From positions 17,906 to 81,905 of the forward strand of contig NZ_CAKZJO010000039.1 of the NCBI RefSeq assembly GCF_936943645.1: a stretch of 64,000 bases of DNA, written 5' to 3'. Position numbers and translations under genes: made by a program. The notes beneath the pieces are model-generated. The model was not told the origin of the DNA. It made no database searches and saw only the letters and a program-made list of their open reading frames with translations. Of the stretch, positions 8,608 through 17,850 are shown one piece after another. The stretch comes from an uncultured Bradyrhizobium sp. GTDB taxonomy: Bacteria > Pseudomonadota > Alphaproteobacteria > Rhizobiales > Xanthobacteraceae. The first letter of the stretch is position 1, and the number at the start of each line of letters is the position of its first letter.

Positions 8608-10101
8608 ATGATCAACCTGTCGAGCTTCATCGCCTTCCATGCCCGGCGCACGCCCGAGCGGCCTGCGCTGAAATATCGCGGCGAGGAGATTTCCTACGCG
8701 GCCTTGGATGCGCGCGTGCGCGGGGTCGCGGGCTGGCTTGCCTCACAGGGCATCGGCGCGGGTGATGTCGTCGCCGTGCTCATGAAGAACAGCGCGGCGT
8801 TCCTAGAGCTCGTCTTCGCCACCAGCCATCTCGGCGCGGTTTTCCTGCCGATCAACTTCCGCCTCTCCCGCGACGAGGTCGGCTACATCACCGCCAATGC
8901 CGGTGCGCGGCTGCTGATCGCCGATGAAGAGCTCGCCGCCAACGCAGCGGGTGCGAAGACTGTCGTGCTGAATGAAGCCGCGCAGCAGAGCATCACGCAC
9001 CTTGCTGGTGACGCGCCGCCAGCCTCCATGCACGTGCGCCAGCCATCAGACCTGATGCGTCTGATGTACACCTCGGGCACGACCGACCGCCCCAAGGGCG
9101 TGATTTTTACTTACGATAATTTCTACTGGAAATCGGCCGACCAGACCATCGCGCTCGGCCTTAGTGCCGACACGCGGCTTCTCGTCGTCGGCCCGCTCTA
9201 TCACGTTGGCGCGCTCGACCTGCCCGGCATCGCCGTGCTCTGGCATGGCGGTTTCATCCGCATCGAGCGCAATTTCGAGCCTGAGACGGCGCTCGCGGCG
9301 ATCGCGGAGGACAGCCTCAACGCCGCTTGGTTCGCGCCCGTGATGACCACCGCGATGCTCACCTGCCCGACCCGCGACTGCCATGACGTCTCCAGCCTGG
9401 AATGGGCGATCGGCGGCGGCGAGAAGACGCCGGAGCTACGCATCCGCGCCTTCTCGCAACTCTTCCGCAATGCACGCTATATCGATGCCTATGGCCTCAC
9501 CGAGACCGTCGGCGGCGACACCTTCATGGAGTCCGGCCGCGAGATCGAGAAGATCGGCTCGACGGGCCGCGCCATCGCTCATGTCGAGATCGAAATCCGC
9601 GACGAAGACGGCAGGACGCTGCCGCCGAACGTCGATGGCGAGATCTGCCTGCGCGGCCCCAAGATCACGCGCGGCTACTGGAAGGACCCTGAGAAGACCG
9701 CATCGGCCTTCTTCGGCGATTGGTTCCGCAGCGGCGACGTCGGCTACCTCGACGAGGAAGGATTCCTGTACCTGACCGACCGCAAGAAGGACATGATCAT
9801 CTCCGGCGGCGAGAACATCGCCTCCTCTGAGGTCGAGCGTGTCATCTACGATCTGCCTGAGGTGCGCGAGGTCGCGGTGATCGGCCTGCGCGATGCGCGC
9901 TGGGGCGAGCGTCCGGTCGCCGTCGTCGTGCTGGCCGAGGGCGCAAACCTCGAACTCCCTGCCCTCACCGATCATTGCCGCGCGCAGCTGGCGAGCTTCA
10001 AGGTGCCGAAACAGCTCGTCATCCGCGACAGCCTGCCGCGCAACCCGAGCGGAAAGATCCTCAAGCGCGTGCTGCGCGCCGAGCTGGAGACGTCTGAATG
10101 A
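8608..10101 (+). CDS. AMP-forming acyl-CoA synthetase (ANL superfamily)
   Basis: This is a 497-residue ligase. The phosphate loop YTSGTTDRPKG is at about residue 154, YGLTE at about 295, the FRSGDVGYLDEEGFLYLTDRKKDMIISGGENI region is at about 373-405 and the catalytic lysine is in PSGKILKR near 483. It activates a carboxylic acid to its CoA thioester through an acyl-adenylate. Length and motifs fit the group annotated as feruloyl-CoA, fatty-acyl-CoA or benzoate-CoA ligases; the acid is unknown. Its stop overlaps the TetR start by four bases, and a monooxygenase follows, so the operon probably breaks down an oxygenated ketone, ester or aromatic compound. Confidence 0.92.
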   Translation: MINLSSFIAFHARRTPERPALKYRGEEISYAALDARVRGVAGWLASQGIGAGDVVAVLMKNSAAFLELVFATSHLGAVFLPINFRLSRDEVGYITANAGARLLIADEELAANAAGAKTVVLNEAAQQSITHLAGDAPPASMHVRQPSDLMRLMYTSGTTDRPKGVIFTYDNFYWKSADQTIALGLSADTRLLVVGPLYHVGALDLPGIAVLWHGGFIRIERNFEPETALAAIAEDSLNAAWFAPVMTTAMLTCPTRDCHDVSSLEWAIGGGEKTPELRIRAFSQLFRNARYIDAYGLTETVGGDTFMESGREIEKIGSTGRAIAHVEIEIRDEDGRTLPPNVDGEICLRGPKITRGYWKDPEKTASAFFGDWFRSGDVGYLDEEGFLYLTDRKKDMIISGGENIASSEVERVIYDLPEVREVAVIGLRDARWGERPVAVVVLAEGANLELPALTDHCRAQLASFKVPKQLVIRDSLPRNPSGKILKRVLRAELETSE

Positions 10102-10739
10102 CGCAAGCGAATGCCAAGGTGACCAAGCTCAACCGCGTCGAGCGCAATGCCTGGACCAAGCAGAAGATCTTTGACGCCGCGACCAAGGTCGTCGGCAAGC
10201 ATGGCTATGCGGAGGCCTCCGTCGCCCGCATCACGGAAGAAGCCGGCGTCGCGCAAGGCACCTTCTACAATCATTTCGAGAACCGTCAGGAGCTGCTCGA
10301 CCAGCTGCTGCCCAAGATCGGCCTCGACATGGTCGAGTTCATCCGCGCCCGCACCGGCACAGCGGATGCGGCCCGGCAGGAGATCGCGCGCTTCTCCGCC
10401 TTCTTCGACTTCATCCGCGAGGTTCCGGAATTCCTGCGCATCCTCAACGAGGCCGAGTTCTTTGCACCTCACGGCTACCAGAAACATCTCGACAACATCT
10501 CGGTCGCCTATGTCCGCATCTTGCGTCGCGCGCGAGCGACGGGCGCGATCCAGGATTACAGCGACGATGAGTTCGAGGCCATCGTCCACATGTTGATGGG
10601 CGCGCGCGGCTATCTCAGCCGCCGCTACTCCTATTCGGAAGGCGGCGTCACCGCCGTGCCCGATCACGTCATCTCCGCCTATCGCAAACTGATGACGCGC
10701 GGCCTCTTCAATAGCTCCGGAGATCAGGACACGCCATGA
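10098..10739 (+). CDS. TetR/AcrR family transcriptional regulator
   Basis: The protein has 213 residues. The N-terminal TetR DNA-binding domain spans about residues 18-62 (FDAATKVVGKHGYAEASVARITEEAGVAQG then TFYNHF). The C-terminal ligand domain contains the conserved-looking helix DFIREVPEFLRILNEAEFF. It lies inside the acyl-CoA synthetase and monooxygenase operon with ATGA overlaps on both sides, so it is almost certainly the local regulator, probably releasing DNA when an acyl-CoA or the pathway substrate binds. The palindrome at 8542-8566 is its likely operator. Confidence 0.92.
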   Translation: MTQANAKVTKLNRVERNAWTKQKIFDAATKVVGKHGYAEASVARITEEAGVAQGTFYNHFENRQELLDQLLPKIGLDMVEFIRARTGTADAARQEIARFSAFFDFIREVPEFLRILNEAEFFAPHGYQKHLDNISVAYVRILRRARATGAIQDYSDDEFEAIVHMLMGARGYLSRRYSYSEGGVTAVPDHVISAYRKLMTRGLFNSSGDQDTP

Positions 10740-12646
10740 ACATCGCATCTCCGCAAAAGCCGTTCGACCTCACGACTGCGATCGCCGAGGGCGACATCCG
10801 CTGCCTGCTGATGGTGCTTGTGCACATGACCGGCGACGAGAAGTGGCTCGAACCGCCCTACCTGCCAAAGCGCGATATCCGCCTCATCCCCGATCCCGAG
10901 GCCGGCGTGCCCCGGGAGATCCAGGACGAGATCCGCGCCGCAGTGGTCAGGCTGTTCGCCGATGGCACGCCGAAGCCCGTCATCGCTGATCCCGGCGACG
11001 AACTTCTGCTGAGGATGATGCGCGCCTGCCTCGGCGAGAACGTCGCGCCGGAATATGCGCCGCTGATGCGCGAAGAGATGGGCTTTGTGCCGCGTGAGCC
11101 GCGATGGACGGCGCGTCCGTCCAACGAGAAGCTCGCCGAGCAGCATGTGTTGATCGTCGGCGCCGGGGTCTGCGCCATCGCGCTTGGTGTCGCGCTCGGC
11201 CATCTCGGCATCCCCTACACCATCGTCGAGAAAAACGCCGAGCTCGGCGGCACCTGGTGGATCAACCGCTATCCAGGCTGCGGCGTCGACACGCCGAATC
11301 ACTCCTATTCCTACTCGTTCGGCTCAGGCAATGCGTGGACCCGCTATTTCTGCCAGCGCGACGAGCTGCTGGGCTATCTCCTGAAGGTCGCGGACGAATA
11401 CGGCATCCGCAAGCATCTGCGCGTCAACACCGAGCTGACCTCGTCGCGCTGGGACGACAGCAGGCGGCGCTGGATCTCGACGCTGAAGACCAAGGACGGC
11501 GAACAGACCATCGAATCCACCGCCCTGGTCTCGGCCATCGGCCAGCTCAACGACCCCTCCCGCGCCCACTTCAAGGGCGAGGAGGGCTTCAAGGGAACGA
11601 TCCTGCATTCGGCGCTGTGGTCGGACGACATCAAGCTCGACGGCAAGCATGTCGCGGTGATCGGCACCGGCGCGACATCGATGCAGCTGGTGCCGTCGAT
11701 CGCCGGCCGCGTCGCCTCGGTCACGGTCTATCAGCGCAGCGCGCAATGGGCGCGGCCGGTGAAGGGCTATGCCGATCCGATCAGCGAGGGCGCGCGCTGG
11801 CTGCTGGCGCATTTGCCGTTCTATGTGCAGTGGTACCGCTTCAACATGTTCTGGCGCTACGGCGACGGCCTGCTGCCGTTCCTGCGCAAGGACCCGGCCT
11901 GGCCGCACCCCGAGCGCGCGGTCAACAAGGGCAACGACCGGCACCGCCAGGAGCTGACCGATTTCATCCTCACCGAGTTGAAGGACCGGCCGGACCTGAT
12001 CGCAAAATGCGTGCCGACCTATCCGCCTTACGGCAAGCGTATCCTGCTCGACAACAACTGGTTCAAGACGCTGACGCGAGACAATGTCGAGCTCGTCACT
12101 GACACGATCGATCATTTCGACGAGACCGGCATCGTCACTGCCGACGGCAAGCACCGTCCCGCCGACATCATCGTGGTCGCGACCGGTTTCAAGGTGACGG
12201 AGATGGCGGCCCGCCTCAACATCAGCGGCCGCGACGGCAAGGATTTGCGCACAGCCTGGGCCAACGACAATCCGACCGCCTTCCTCGGCCTCACCGTGCC
12301 GGGCTTTCCCAACTTCTTTTGCATGCTCGGCCCGAATTCAGGACCGGCCCATGGCGGCAGCGTCATCTTCCAGTCGGAATGCCAGAGCCGCTACATTTCG
12401 GCCTGTCTCGCCGGCATGATCGAGCAAGACCTCGCCGCCATCGACGTCCGCCAGGACGTACTCGACGACTATGTCCGCAAGGTCGATGCCGAGCACGAGG
12501 CGATGATCTGGACGCACCCCGGCATGAGCACCTACTACCGCAATTCAAGTGGCCGGGTGTTCTCGGCCATGCCGTGGCGGTTCGTCGACTACTGGCGAAT
12601 GACCCATGATCCGGATTTGCGGCAGTACAAGTTGACGAAGGGGTGA
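10736..12646 (+). CDS. Baeyer-Villiger-type flavin monooxygenase, HAPMO-like
   Basis: The enzyme has 636 residues. An N-terminal extension of about 135 residues precedes the FAD Rossmann motif (GAGVCAIALG near 142). The Baeyer-Villiger fingerprint FxGxxxHxxxW is intact as FKGTILHSALW near residue 285, and the NADPH Rossmann motif GTGATS is near 310. Length and N-terminal extension match 4-hydroxyacetophenone monooxygenase (about 640 residues) rather than the 540-residue cyclohexanone type. It should insert oxygen next to a ketone using NADPH and O2. Coupling with the acyl-CoA synthetase suggests ketone to ester to acid to acyl-CoA, although no esterase gene is adjacent. Confidence 0.92.
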   Translation: MNIASPQKPFDLTTAIAEGDIRCLLMVLVHMTGDEKWLEPPYLPKRDIRLIPDPEAGVPREIQDEIRAAVVRLFADGTPKPVIADPGDELLLRMMRACLGENVAPEYAPLMREEMGFVPREPRWTARPSNEKLAEQHVLIVGAGVCAIALGVALGHLGIPYTIVEKNAELGGTWWINRYPGCGVDTPNHSYSYSFGSGNAWTRYFCQRDELLGYLLKVADEYGIRKHLRVNTELTSSRWDDSRRRWISTLKTKDGEQTIESTALVSAIGQLNDPSRAHFKGEEGFKGTILHSALWSDDIKLDGKHVAVIGTGATSMQLVPSIAGRVASVTVYQRSAQWARPVKGYADPISEGARWLLAHLPFYVQWYRFNMFWRYGDGLLPFLRKDPAWPHPERAVNKGNDRHRQELTDFILTELKDRPDLIAKCVPTYPPYGKRILLDNNWFKTLTRDNVELVTDTIDHFDETGIVTADGKHRPADIIVVATGFKVTEMAARLNISGRDGKDLRTAWANDNPTAFLGLTVPGFPNFFCMLGPNSGPAHGGSVIFQSECQSRYISACLAGMIEQDLAAIDVRQDVLDDYVRKVDAEHEAMIWTHPGMSTYYRNSSGRVFSAMPWRFVDYWRMTHDPDLRQYKLTKG

Positions 12647-12668
12647 GGCGTCGCTCTCACCAAGTCGT

Positions 12669-12742
12669 CATTGCGAGCGCAGCGAAGCAGTCCAGGATCT
12701 TTCCGCGGAGGGATTATGGACTGCTTCGCTGCACTCGCAATG
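12669..12742. repeat. Palindromic intergenic repeat (CATTGCGAGC family), copy 1
   Basis: The 26-bp arms at 12669-12694 and 12717-12742 are inverted copies with one mismatch; the centre is GGATCTTTCCGCGGAGGGATTA. The same arms and centre recur at 56532-56619. It separates the convergent monooxygenase and alanine dehydrogenase genes and could also terminate transcription. Confidence 0.85.
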
Positions 12743-12756
12743 GTGGGGTACCGCTC

Positions 12757-13872
12757 TTACGCCGCCAGCCCGCTTCCCACCGGCGCAAACTCCAGCCCGA
12801 GACTTTCCGCCACCGCCTTGTTGGTAATCCGCCCGCGATGGACATTCAGCCCATTGCGCAAATGCGGATTCTCCAGCACCGCCGCAAAACCCTTGTTCGC
12901 CAGCATCAGGCCGAAGGGCAGCGTCGCATTGTTTAGCGCTTGGCTCGAGGTCACCGGCACCGCGCCCGGCATGTTGGCAACGCAATAGTGAACGACGCCG
13001 TCAACCTCGTAGGTCGGATCGGTATGCGTGGTCGCGTGCGAAGTCTCGAAGCAGCCGCCCTGGTCGATTGCGACGTCGACCAGCACGGCACCGGGCCGCA
13101 TCGATGTCAGCATCGCGCGCGTGACCAGCTTCGGCGCGCTGGCGCCCGGCACCAGCACGGCGCCGATCACGACGTCGGCAGCGAACACCTCCTCCTCGAC
13201 CGATTCGATGGTCGAGAAGCGGGTACGCACGCGTCCGGCGAAGAGATCGTCGAGTTCGCGCAGGCGCGGAATCGAGCGGTCGATCACGGTGACCTCGGCG
13301 CCGAGGCCTGCGGCCATGCGTGCCGCCTGCGTTCCGACCACGCCACCGCCGAGCACGACCACGCGCGCGGGCTGCACGCCGGGCACGCCGCCCAGCAGCA
13401 GTCCGCGGCCACCGGCCGATCGCCTGAGCGCGGCGCCGGCGGCCTCGATGGCGAGGCGGCCGGCGACTTCGCTCATCGGCGCAAGCAGCGGGAGGTGACC
13501 GCTCGCGTCCGTGACGGTCTCATAGGCGATCGCGGTGCAGCCGGAGGCAAGCAGGCCCTTGGCCTGCTCAGGATCCGGCGCAAGATGAAGATAAGTAAAC
13601 AGAATCTGGCCTTCCCGGAGCTGAGCCCACTCGCTCTTTTGCGGCTCCTTCACCTTCACGATCATGTCCGACCTGGCAAAGACATCGCGGGCGCTCTCGG
13701 CAATGGCGGCCCCTGCCCGCCGATACACCTCGTCGGACGCGCCGATGCCGGCGCCGGCGCCAGTCTCGACCGCGACGTCGTGCCCGGCCGCGACATATTC
13801 GCGGACGGCGCCCGGGGTCAGCCCGACGCGATATTCCTGCACCTTGATCTCTTTGGGCACGCCGACGCGCAT
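12757..13872 (-). CDS. ald: Alanine dehydrogenase
   Basis: The protein has 371 residues, the usual Ald length. The start [20 protein letters not shown] is the family N-terminus and is preceded by a GAGGGAG ribosome binding site; the frame stays open 13 codons upstream without support. The NAD-binding Rossmann motif [21 protein letters not shown] lies near residues 170-190. It interconverts L-alanine and pyruvate plus ammonia in the cytoplasm. The divergent Lrp/AsnC gene 65 bases away is the expected activator, since ald genes are commonly controlled by a divergent Lrp-type protein. Confidence 0.95.
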   Translation of the reverse strand: MRVGVPKEIKVQEYRVGLTPGAVREYVAAGHDVAVETGAGAGIGASDEVYRRAGAAIAESARDVFARSDMIVKVKEPQKSEWAQLREGQILFTYLHLAPDPEQAKGLLASGCTAIAYETVTDASGHLPLLAPMSEVAGRLAIEAAGAALRRSAGGRGLLLGGVPGVQPARVVVLGGGVVGTQAARMAAGLGAEVTVIDRSIPRLRELDDLFAGRVRTRFSTIESVEEEVFAADVVIGAVLVPGASAPKLVTRAMLTSMRPGAVLVDVAIDQGGCFETSHATTHTDPTYEVDGVVHYCVANMPGAVPVTSSQALNNATLPFGLMLANKGFAAVLENPHLRNGLNVHRGRITNKAVAESLGLEFAPVGSGLAA

Positions 13873-13937
13873 CTTGAGCTCCCTCGCCAAAGCCTTGATT
13901 CTGTTCCTCATCGTAGCGACGGCGCCGGTTTGGTTTC

Positions 13938-14495
13938 GTGCAAATATCCGCTAGTTTCGGCAGGCCCGCGCCGGTTTCCGGCGCCAAGCCGCCCTTTCAC
14001 GCTGGAAACGAAACCTTGGCCCTCGACCGGAAAGACCTCGCGATCCTTGCGGAACTCACGACCAATGCGCGTGCCAGCCACACCGAGCTTGCCAACAAGA
14101 TCGGGCTATCCAGCACGGCGCTGGCGCGGCGGCAGAAGGCACTTGAGGACGACGGCTACATCCAGGCCTACCAGGCTGCGCTCGACCTCGGCCAGTTCGG
14201 CCTCACCACCACCGTGCTGGTACGCATTGCGCTGGAGAGCCAGAGCGACGAGGCGCTGAAGGCGTTCGAGGCGGAGGTGGTGAAATGCCCTTCTGTCGTA
14301 CGCTGCTTCCTGATGTCGGGGACTGACGACTACATTCTCATCGTGCTCGCCCGCGACATCCAGGATTTCGAGCGCATCCACCGCACCGAGCTATCCCGCC
14401 TGCCCCGCGTCGCGCGCGTGCAATCGAGCTTCGCCCTGCGCGAGATCGTCAACCGCGCGGTACCTACCGTGGTGTTCGGCGAGGCGAAGCGCTAG
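13938..14495 (+). CDS. Lrp/AsnC family transcriptional regulator
   Basis: A winged HTH spans about residues 30-75 (LDRKDLAILAELTTNARASHTELANKIGLS) and the RAM ligand-binding domain follows (ALDLGQFGLTTTVLVRIALE onward). The GTG at 13938 gives 185 residues; a TTG at 14016 with a GGAA element nine bases upstream would give 159 residues starting LALDRKDL, which fits the usual Lrp length better. Start choice is therefore uncertain. It is divergent from ald and probably activates it in response to alanine or another amino acid. Confidence 0.92.
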   Translation: MQISASFGRPAPVSGAKPPFHAGNETLALDRKDLAILAELTTNARASHTELANKIGLSSTALARRQKALEDDGYIQAYQAALDLGQFGLTTTVLVRIALESQSDEALKAFEAEVVKCPSVVRCFLMSGTDDYILIVLARDIQDFERIHRTELSRLPRVARVQSSFALREIVNRAVPTVVFGEAKR

Positions 14496-14576
14496 CCGGA
14501 ATCATCCGGCTCCGCTGTCATCCAACTGTCATCGAATGTGCCGAGAGCTGTGCTTCTGGCACATTCGGGACAGACC

Positions 14577-16934
14577 ATGGACTATTTCAAGCGCTTCAAC
14601 TTTCTGTTCGCAGCACCGATGTTCGACGCCGACGATCTCGAAGGTGTCCGCTTCAACCAGATCATCGAGGAGATCCAGCGCTCCGGCTTCGAGGTGGTCC
14701 GGGCCCGCAAGCTGGAGGACGCCGAGATGGCGGTGCAGACCGATGCCGCGATCGGCTGCATGGTGGTGGACTGGGGCAAAAAGGGCCTCGAAGGCAGGAC
14801 CTCGGCGCTGATCAATCTGATGCGGCGCCGCGGCCTCGACTTCCCGATCATCCTCTTGATCCGGCGCAAGCGGTTCGAGGACCTGCCGGTCGAGGTGCTC
14901 GATTTCATCGACGGCTATGTCTTCCTGTCCGAGGAAACGCCGACCTTCATCGCCAAGAATCTGATCAGCCGGCTGAAGCAATATGCCGAGACGCTGAAGA
15001 CACCGTTCTTCGGGGCGCTGGTCGACTATGCCGAGGAAGGCAACCAGCTCTGGACCTGTCCGGGCCACAATGGCGGCGTGTTTTACAACCGCAGTCCGAT
15101 CGGTCGGGTCTTCGTCGAGCATCTCGGCGAGTCCGTCTTCCGCGACGACCTCGACAATTCCGTGCTGGACCTCGGCGACCTCCTCACCCATGAAGGCCCG
15201 GCCCTGAAGGCGCAGAAGGAAGCGGCAGCGATCTTCGGCGCGGAGAAGACCTATTTCGTGCTCAACGGCACCTCGACGTCGAACAAGGTCGCGCTCGGCG
15301 CCCTCGTCACCGACGGCGACCTCGTGCTGTTCGACCGCAACAACCACAAGGCCGCCCATCATGGCGCGCTGATGATCAATGGCGGCATTCCGGTCTACGT
15401 CCCGACCGTCCGCAACGCCTGGGGCCTGATCGGCCCGATGCGCTGGGACGTCCTCGACGAAAAGGCCCTGCGCGAGGCGATCCGCAACCATCCGCTCGTC
15501 ATCGACAAGGATGCCTGGCGCAAGGAACGGCCGTTCCGTGTGGCCGTGGTCGAGCAGTGTACTTACGATGGCTCCATCCACAGCGCCGAGATGATCATCA
15601 AGCGTATCGGCCATCTCTGCGAATACATCCTGTTCGACGAGGCGTGGGCCGGCTTCATGAAATTCCACCCGCTCTATGCCGGCCGCTTTGCCATGGGCCT
15701 TGCCAATCTGTCCCCGGAAGCACCGGGCATCATCGCAACGCAATCGACCCACAAGCAGCTTGCGAGCTTCTCGCAGGCCTCGCAGATCCACATCAAGGAC
15801 CGCCACATCCGTGGCCAGAAACGACGCGTCGAGCACCGCCGCTTCAACGAAAGCTTCATGCAGCATGCCTCGACCTCGCCGTTCTATCCGCTGTTCGCCT
15901 CCCTCGACGTGGGCGCACAGATGATGAAGGGCCGCTCCGGCGAAGTGCTCTGGGACGACACGATCCGCCTCGGGATCGAGCTGCGCAAGAAGATCCGCGC
16001 GATGCGCCGGGAGTTCGAGGAGAAGGAGCAGAATCCCGATCGTCGCTGGTTCTTCGAACCCTTCGTTCCCGACCGCGTCGCCATCCCCGACGTCAGCCGC
16101 CCGGGCGCTGTGCACAACGTCGCCTGGGAGACACTCTCCACCGACGAGCTCGCCACCAATCCCGCGCTGTGGCAACTCTCTCCGGATACCAACTGGCACG
16201 GCTTTCCCGATCTCGCAGAAGGTTTTGCCATGACCGATCCGAACAAGCTGACGCTGCTCACCCCCGGGTTCGACCGCACGACCGGCGCCTATGCCGAGCA
16301 CGGCATCCCCGCACCCGTCGTTGCGCAATATCTGCGTGAGAACCGCATCGTCCCCGAGAAGAACGACCTCAACTCCCTGCTGTTTCTGCTCACGCCCGGT
16401 GTCGAGGCGAGCAAGGCCGGCACGCTGATCTCCGGCCTCGTCGCATTCAAGCGGCTGCATGACGACAATGCGCTGCTGGCGGACGCGATCCCGGAATTCC
16501 ATCAGCGGCGGCAGGCGCGCTATGCCGGTGTGCGGCTGCGCGACCTCTGCGGCGACATGCATCGCTTCTTCCGCACTGCCAATGTCAGCATGCTCCAGGC
16601 GAAGCAGTTCATGCCCGAGCACATGCCCGAGATCGCGATGTCTCCCCGCGATGCCGCGCGCTATCTGTTCCGCAACGACGTCGATTATCTGCCGATCGAG
16701 GCGATCGCGGGACGCATCGCCACTACGCCTTTCGTGGTCTATCCTCCCGGCATCGCCACCATCGTGCCCGGCGAGCGCCTGACGGAACGGGCCAAACCGA
16801 TGATGGATTACCTCAAGATGTTCGAGACCTGCTTCAACAATTTTCCCGGCTTCGACGTCGAAATCCAGGGCGTCTACAAGGAGGTCGATGCGAGCGGCCG
16901 CATCGGACTCTATACTTACGTCGTTGCCGAGTAG
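14577..16934 (+). CDS. Orn/Lys/Arg decarboxylase class I (PLP-dependent)
   Basis: This is a 785-residue biodegradative-type decarboxylase. An N-terminal response-regulator-like wing domain covers about residues 1-130, the PLP fold follows with the Schiff-base lysine in ATQSTHKQLASFSQAS (Lys393), and a C-terminal domain closes the protein. It removes CO2 from ornithine, lysine or arginine to give putrescine, cadaverine or agmatine. Start ATG 14577 has GGGA six bases upstream; the frame is open 13 codons further back without support. The acetyltransferase gene starts six bases after the stop, suggesting one operon. Amino-acid preference cannot be decided by eye. Confidence 0.93.
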   Translation: MDYFKRFNFLFAAPMFDADDLEGVRFNQIIEEIQRSGFEVVRARKLEDAEMAVQTDAAIGCMVVDWGKKGLEGRTSALINLMRRRGLDFPIILLIRRKRFEDLPVEVLDFIDGYVFLSEETPTFIAKNLISRLKQYAETLKTPFFGALVDYAEEGNQLWTCPGHNGGVFYNRSPIGRVFVEHLGESVFRDDLDNSVLDLGDLLTHEGPALKAQKEAAAIFGAEKTYFVLNGTSTSNKVALGALVTDGDLVLFDRNNHKAAHHGALMINGGIPVYVPTVRNAWGLIGPMRWDVLDEKALREAIRNHPLVIDKDAWRKERPFRVAVVEQCTYDGSIHSAEMIIKRIGHLCEYILFDEAWAGFMKFHPLYAGRFAMGLANLSPEAPGIIATQSTHKQLASFSQASQIHIKDRHIRGQKRRVEHRRFNESFMQHASTSPFYPLFASLDVGAQMMKGRSGEVLWDDTIRLGIELRKKIRAMRREFEEKEQNPDRRWFFEPFVPDRVAIPDVSRPGAVHNVAWETLSTDELATNPALWQLSPDTNWHGFPDLAEGFAMTDPNKLTLLTPGFDRTTGAYAEHGIPAPVVAQYLRENRIVPEKNDLNSLLFLLTPGVEASKAGTLISGLVAFKRLHDDNALLADAIPEFHQRRQARYAGVRLRDLCGDMHRFFRTANVSMLQAKQFMPEHMPEIAMSPRDAARYLFRNDVDYLPIEAIAGRIATTPFVVYPPGIATIVPGERLTERAKPMMDYLKMFETCFNNFPGFDVEIQGVYKEVDASGRIGLYTYVVAE

Positions 16935-16940
16935 GTACCG

Positions 16941-17516
16941 ATGAACGAAACAGCCGTGCGCGAGAGCGACGAGCCCGTCCTGGTCAGGCCGTCACGCGAG
17001 AGTGACGTCGAGGCGATGCTGGCGATCTACCGCCATCACGTCCGCAATGGCGTGCCGCGCGATGTCGAGGGAACCGGCGCGCCCGAGCCGGACGATTTGC
17101 GCGACCGGCGCAAGAACCTGAGGCAGACCCGGCTGCCGCATCTGGTCGCGACCTTTCGCGGCGAGGTGGTCGGCTATGCCTACGCCGTGCTGTTCCGCAA
17201 GCGACCGGCCTATCGCTACACGGCCAAGCACTCGATCTACGTCCATCATGCCCATCTCGGCCGCGGGGTTGGACGGCTTCTGCTGCAGGAATTGATCGAC
17301 GCCTGCGCGGCGGCCGGCTTCCGCCAGATGATCGGCTATATCGATGCGGACAACGCACCCTCGCTGGCGCTGCACGAGAAGTTCGGCTTCGCGCGCACTG
17401 GACTGCTCTGCGGCGTCGCCTATCGCCACGGCCGCTGGTCCGACACCGTCATGGTGCAGCGCTCGCTCGGCGCGGGCGTCACCGCTCCGCCGCCGGCAAC
17501 GGCACCCGGCCGGTAA
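16941..17516 (+). CDS. GNAT acetyltransferase, phosphinothricin-acetyltransferase-like
   Basis: The protein has 191 residues. The acetyl-CoA-binding motif A is visible as HLGRGVGRLLLQELIDACAA near residues 107-126, then MIGYIDADNAPSLALHEKFGF and the PAT-family ending GVAYRHGRWSDTVMVQR. This group N-acetylates amino acids or amines such as phosphinothricin or methionine sulfoximine. It lies six bases behind the Orn/Lys/Arg decarboxylase, so a polyamine or amino-acid-derived substrate is a reasonable inference. Confidence 0.9.
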   Translation: MNETAVRESDEPVLVRPSRESDVEAMLAIYRHHVRNGVPRDVEGTGAPEPDDLRDRRKNLRQTRLPHLVATFRGEVVGYAYAVLFRKRPAYRYTAKHSIYVHHAHLGRGVGRLLLQELIDACAAAGFRQMIGYIDADNAPSLALHEKFGFARTGLLCGVAYRHGRWSDTVMVQRSLGAGVTAPPPATAPGR

Positions 17517-17519
17517 GCC

Positions 17520-17732
17520 TTACGAGGGAAAGTCAGCCGGCCTGACGTGGATCCGATCGGCATGCAGCGACCAGTGACATAACGCCTGGTCCTTGCAAAA
17601 CCGCGCCTTCGCCCGCTCCCTGGCCTCGTCCTCGTCGGCGGCGTCGATCTCGAGCGTGCCCTGACAGACCTCGCTCTGCCGGCCGTACTCCCCGAGCACG
17701 TCCTTCATGAACCTGACGACATAAGTGGACAT
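17520..17732 (-). CDS. Conserved small hypothetical protein
   Basis: The product has 70 residues starting MSTYVVRFMKDVLGEYG, with two cysteines (CQGTLEI, FCKDQALCHW adds more) and an acidic helix (AADEDEARERAKARF). A very strong AGGAGG ribosome binding site sits just before the ATG, which supports a real gene. The pattern of a short beta strand, acidic helix and W/H-rich end resembles small cytoplasmic proteins of rhizobia with no known role. It is convergent with the acetyltransferase gene with three bases between stops. Confidence 0.75.
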   Translation of the reverse strand: MSTYVVRFMKDVLGEYGRQSEVCQGTLEIDAADEDEARERAKARFCKDQALCHWSLHADRIHVRPADFPS

Positions 17733-17850
17733 GGGACCTCCTGCTGCCCCGGCAGCACTCTAATCCCATTTACGCTCTTGGGGGATGGAGATTTTGACGC
17801 GGATCAAGGTCGGCGAGGTTCCCGCTGCCCATTCAGGCAGCAGTCCGACC

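Noticed and set aside
14529..16622. A nearly 700-codon open frame on the minus strand
   Set aside because: It is antisense to the Orn/Lys/Arg decarboxylase, whose motifs are unmistakable; the antisense product has no domain-like pattern. Such frames are common in high-GC codon use.
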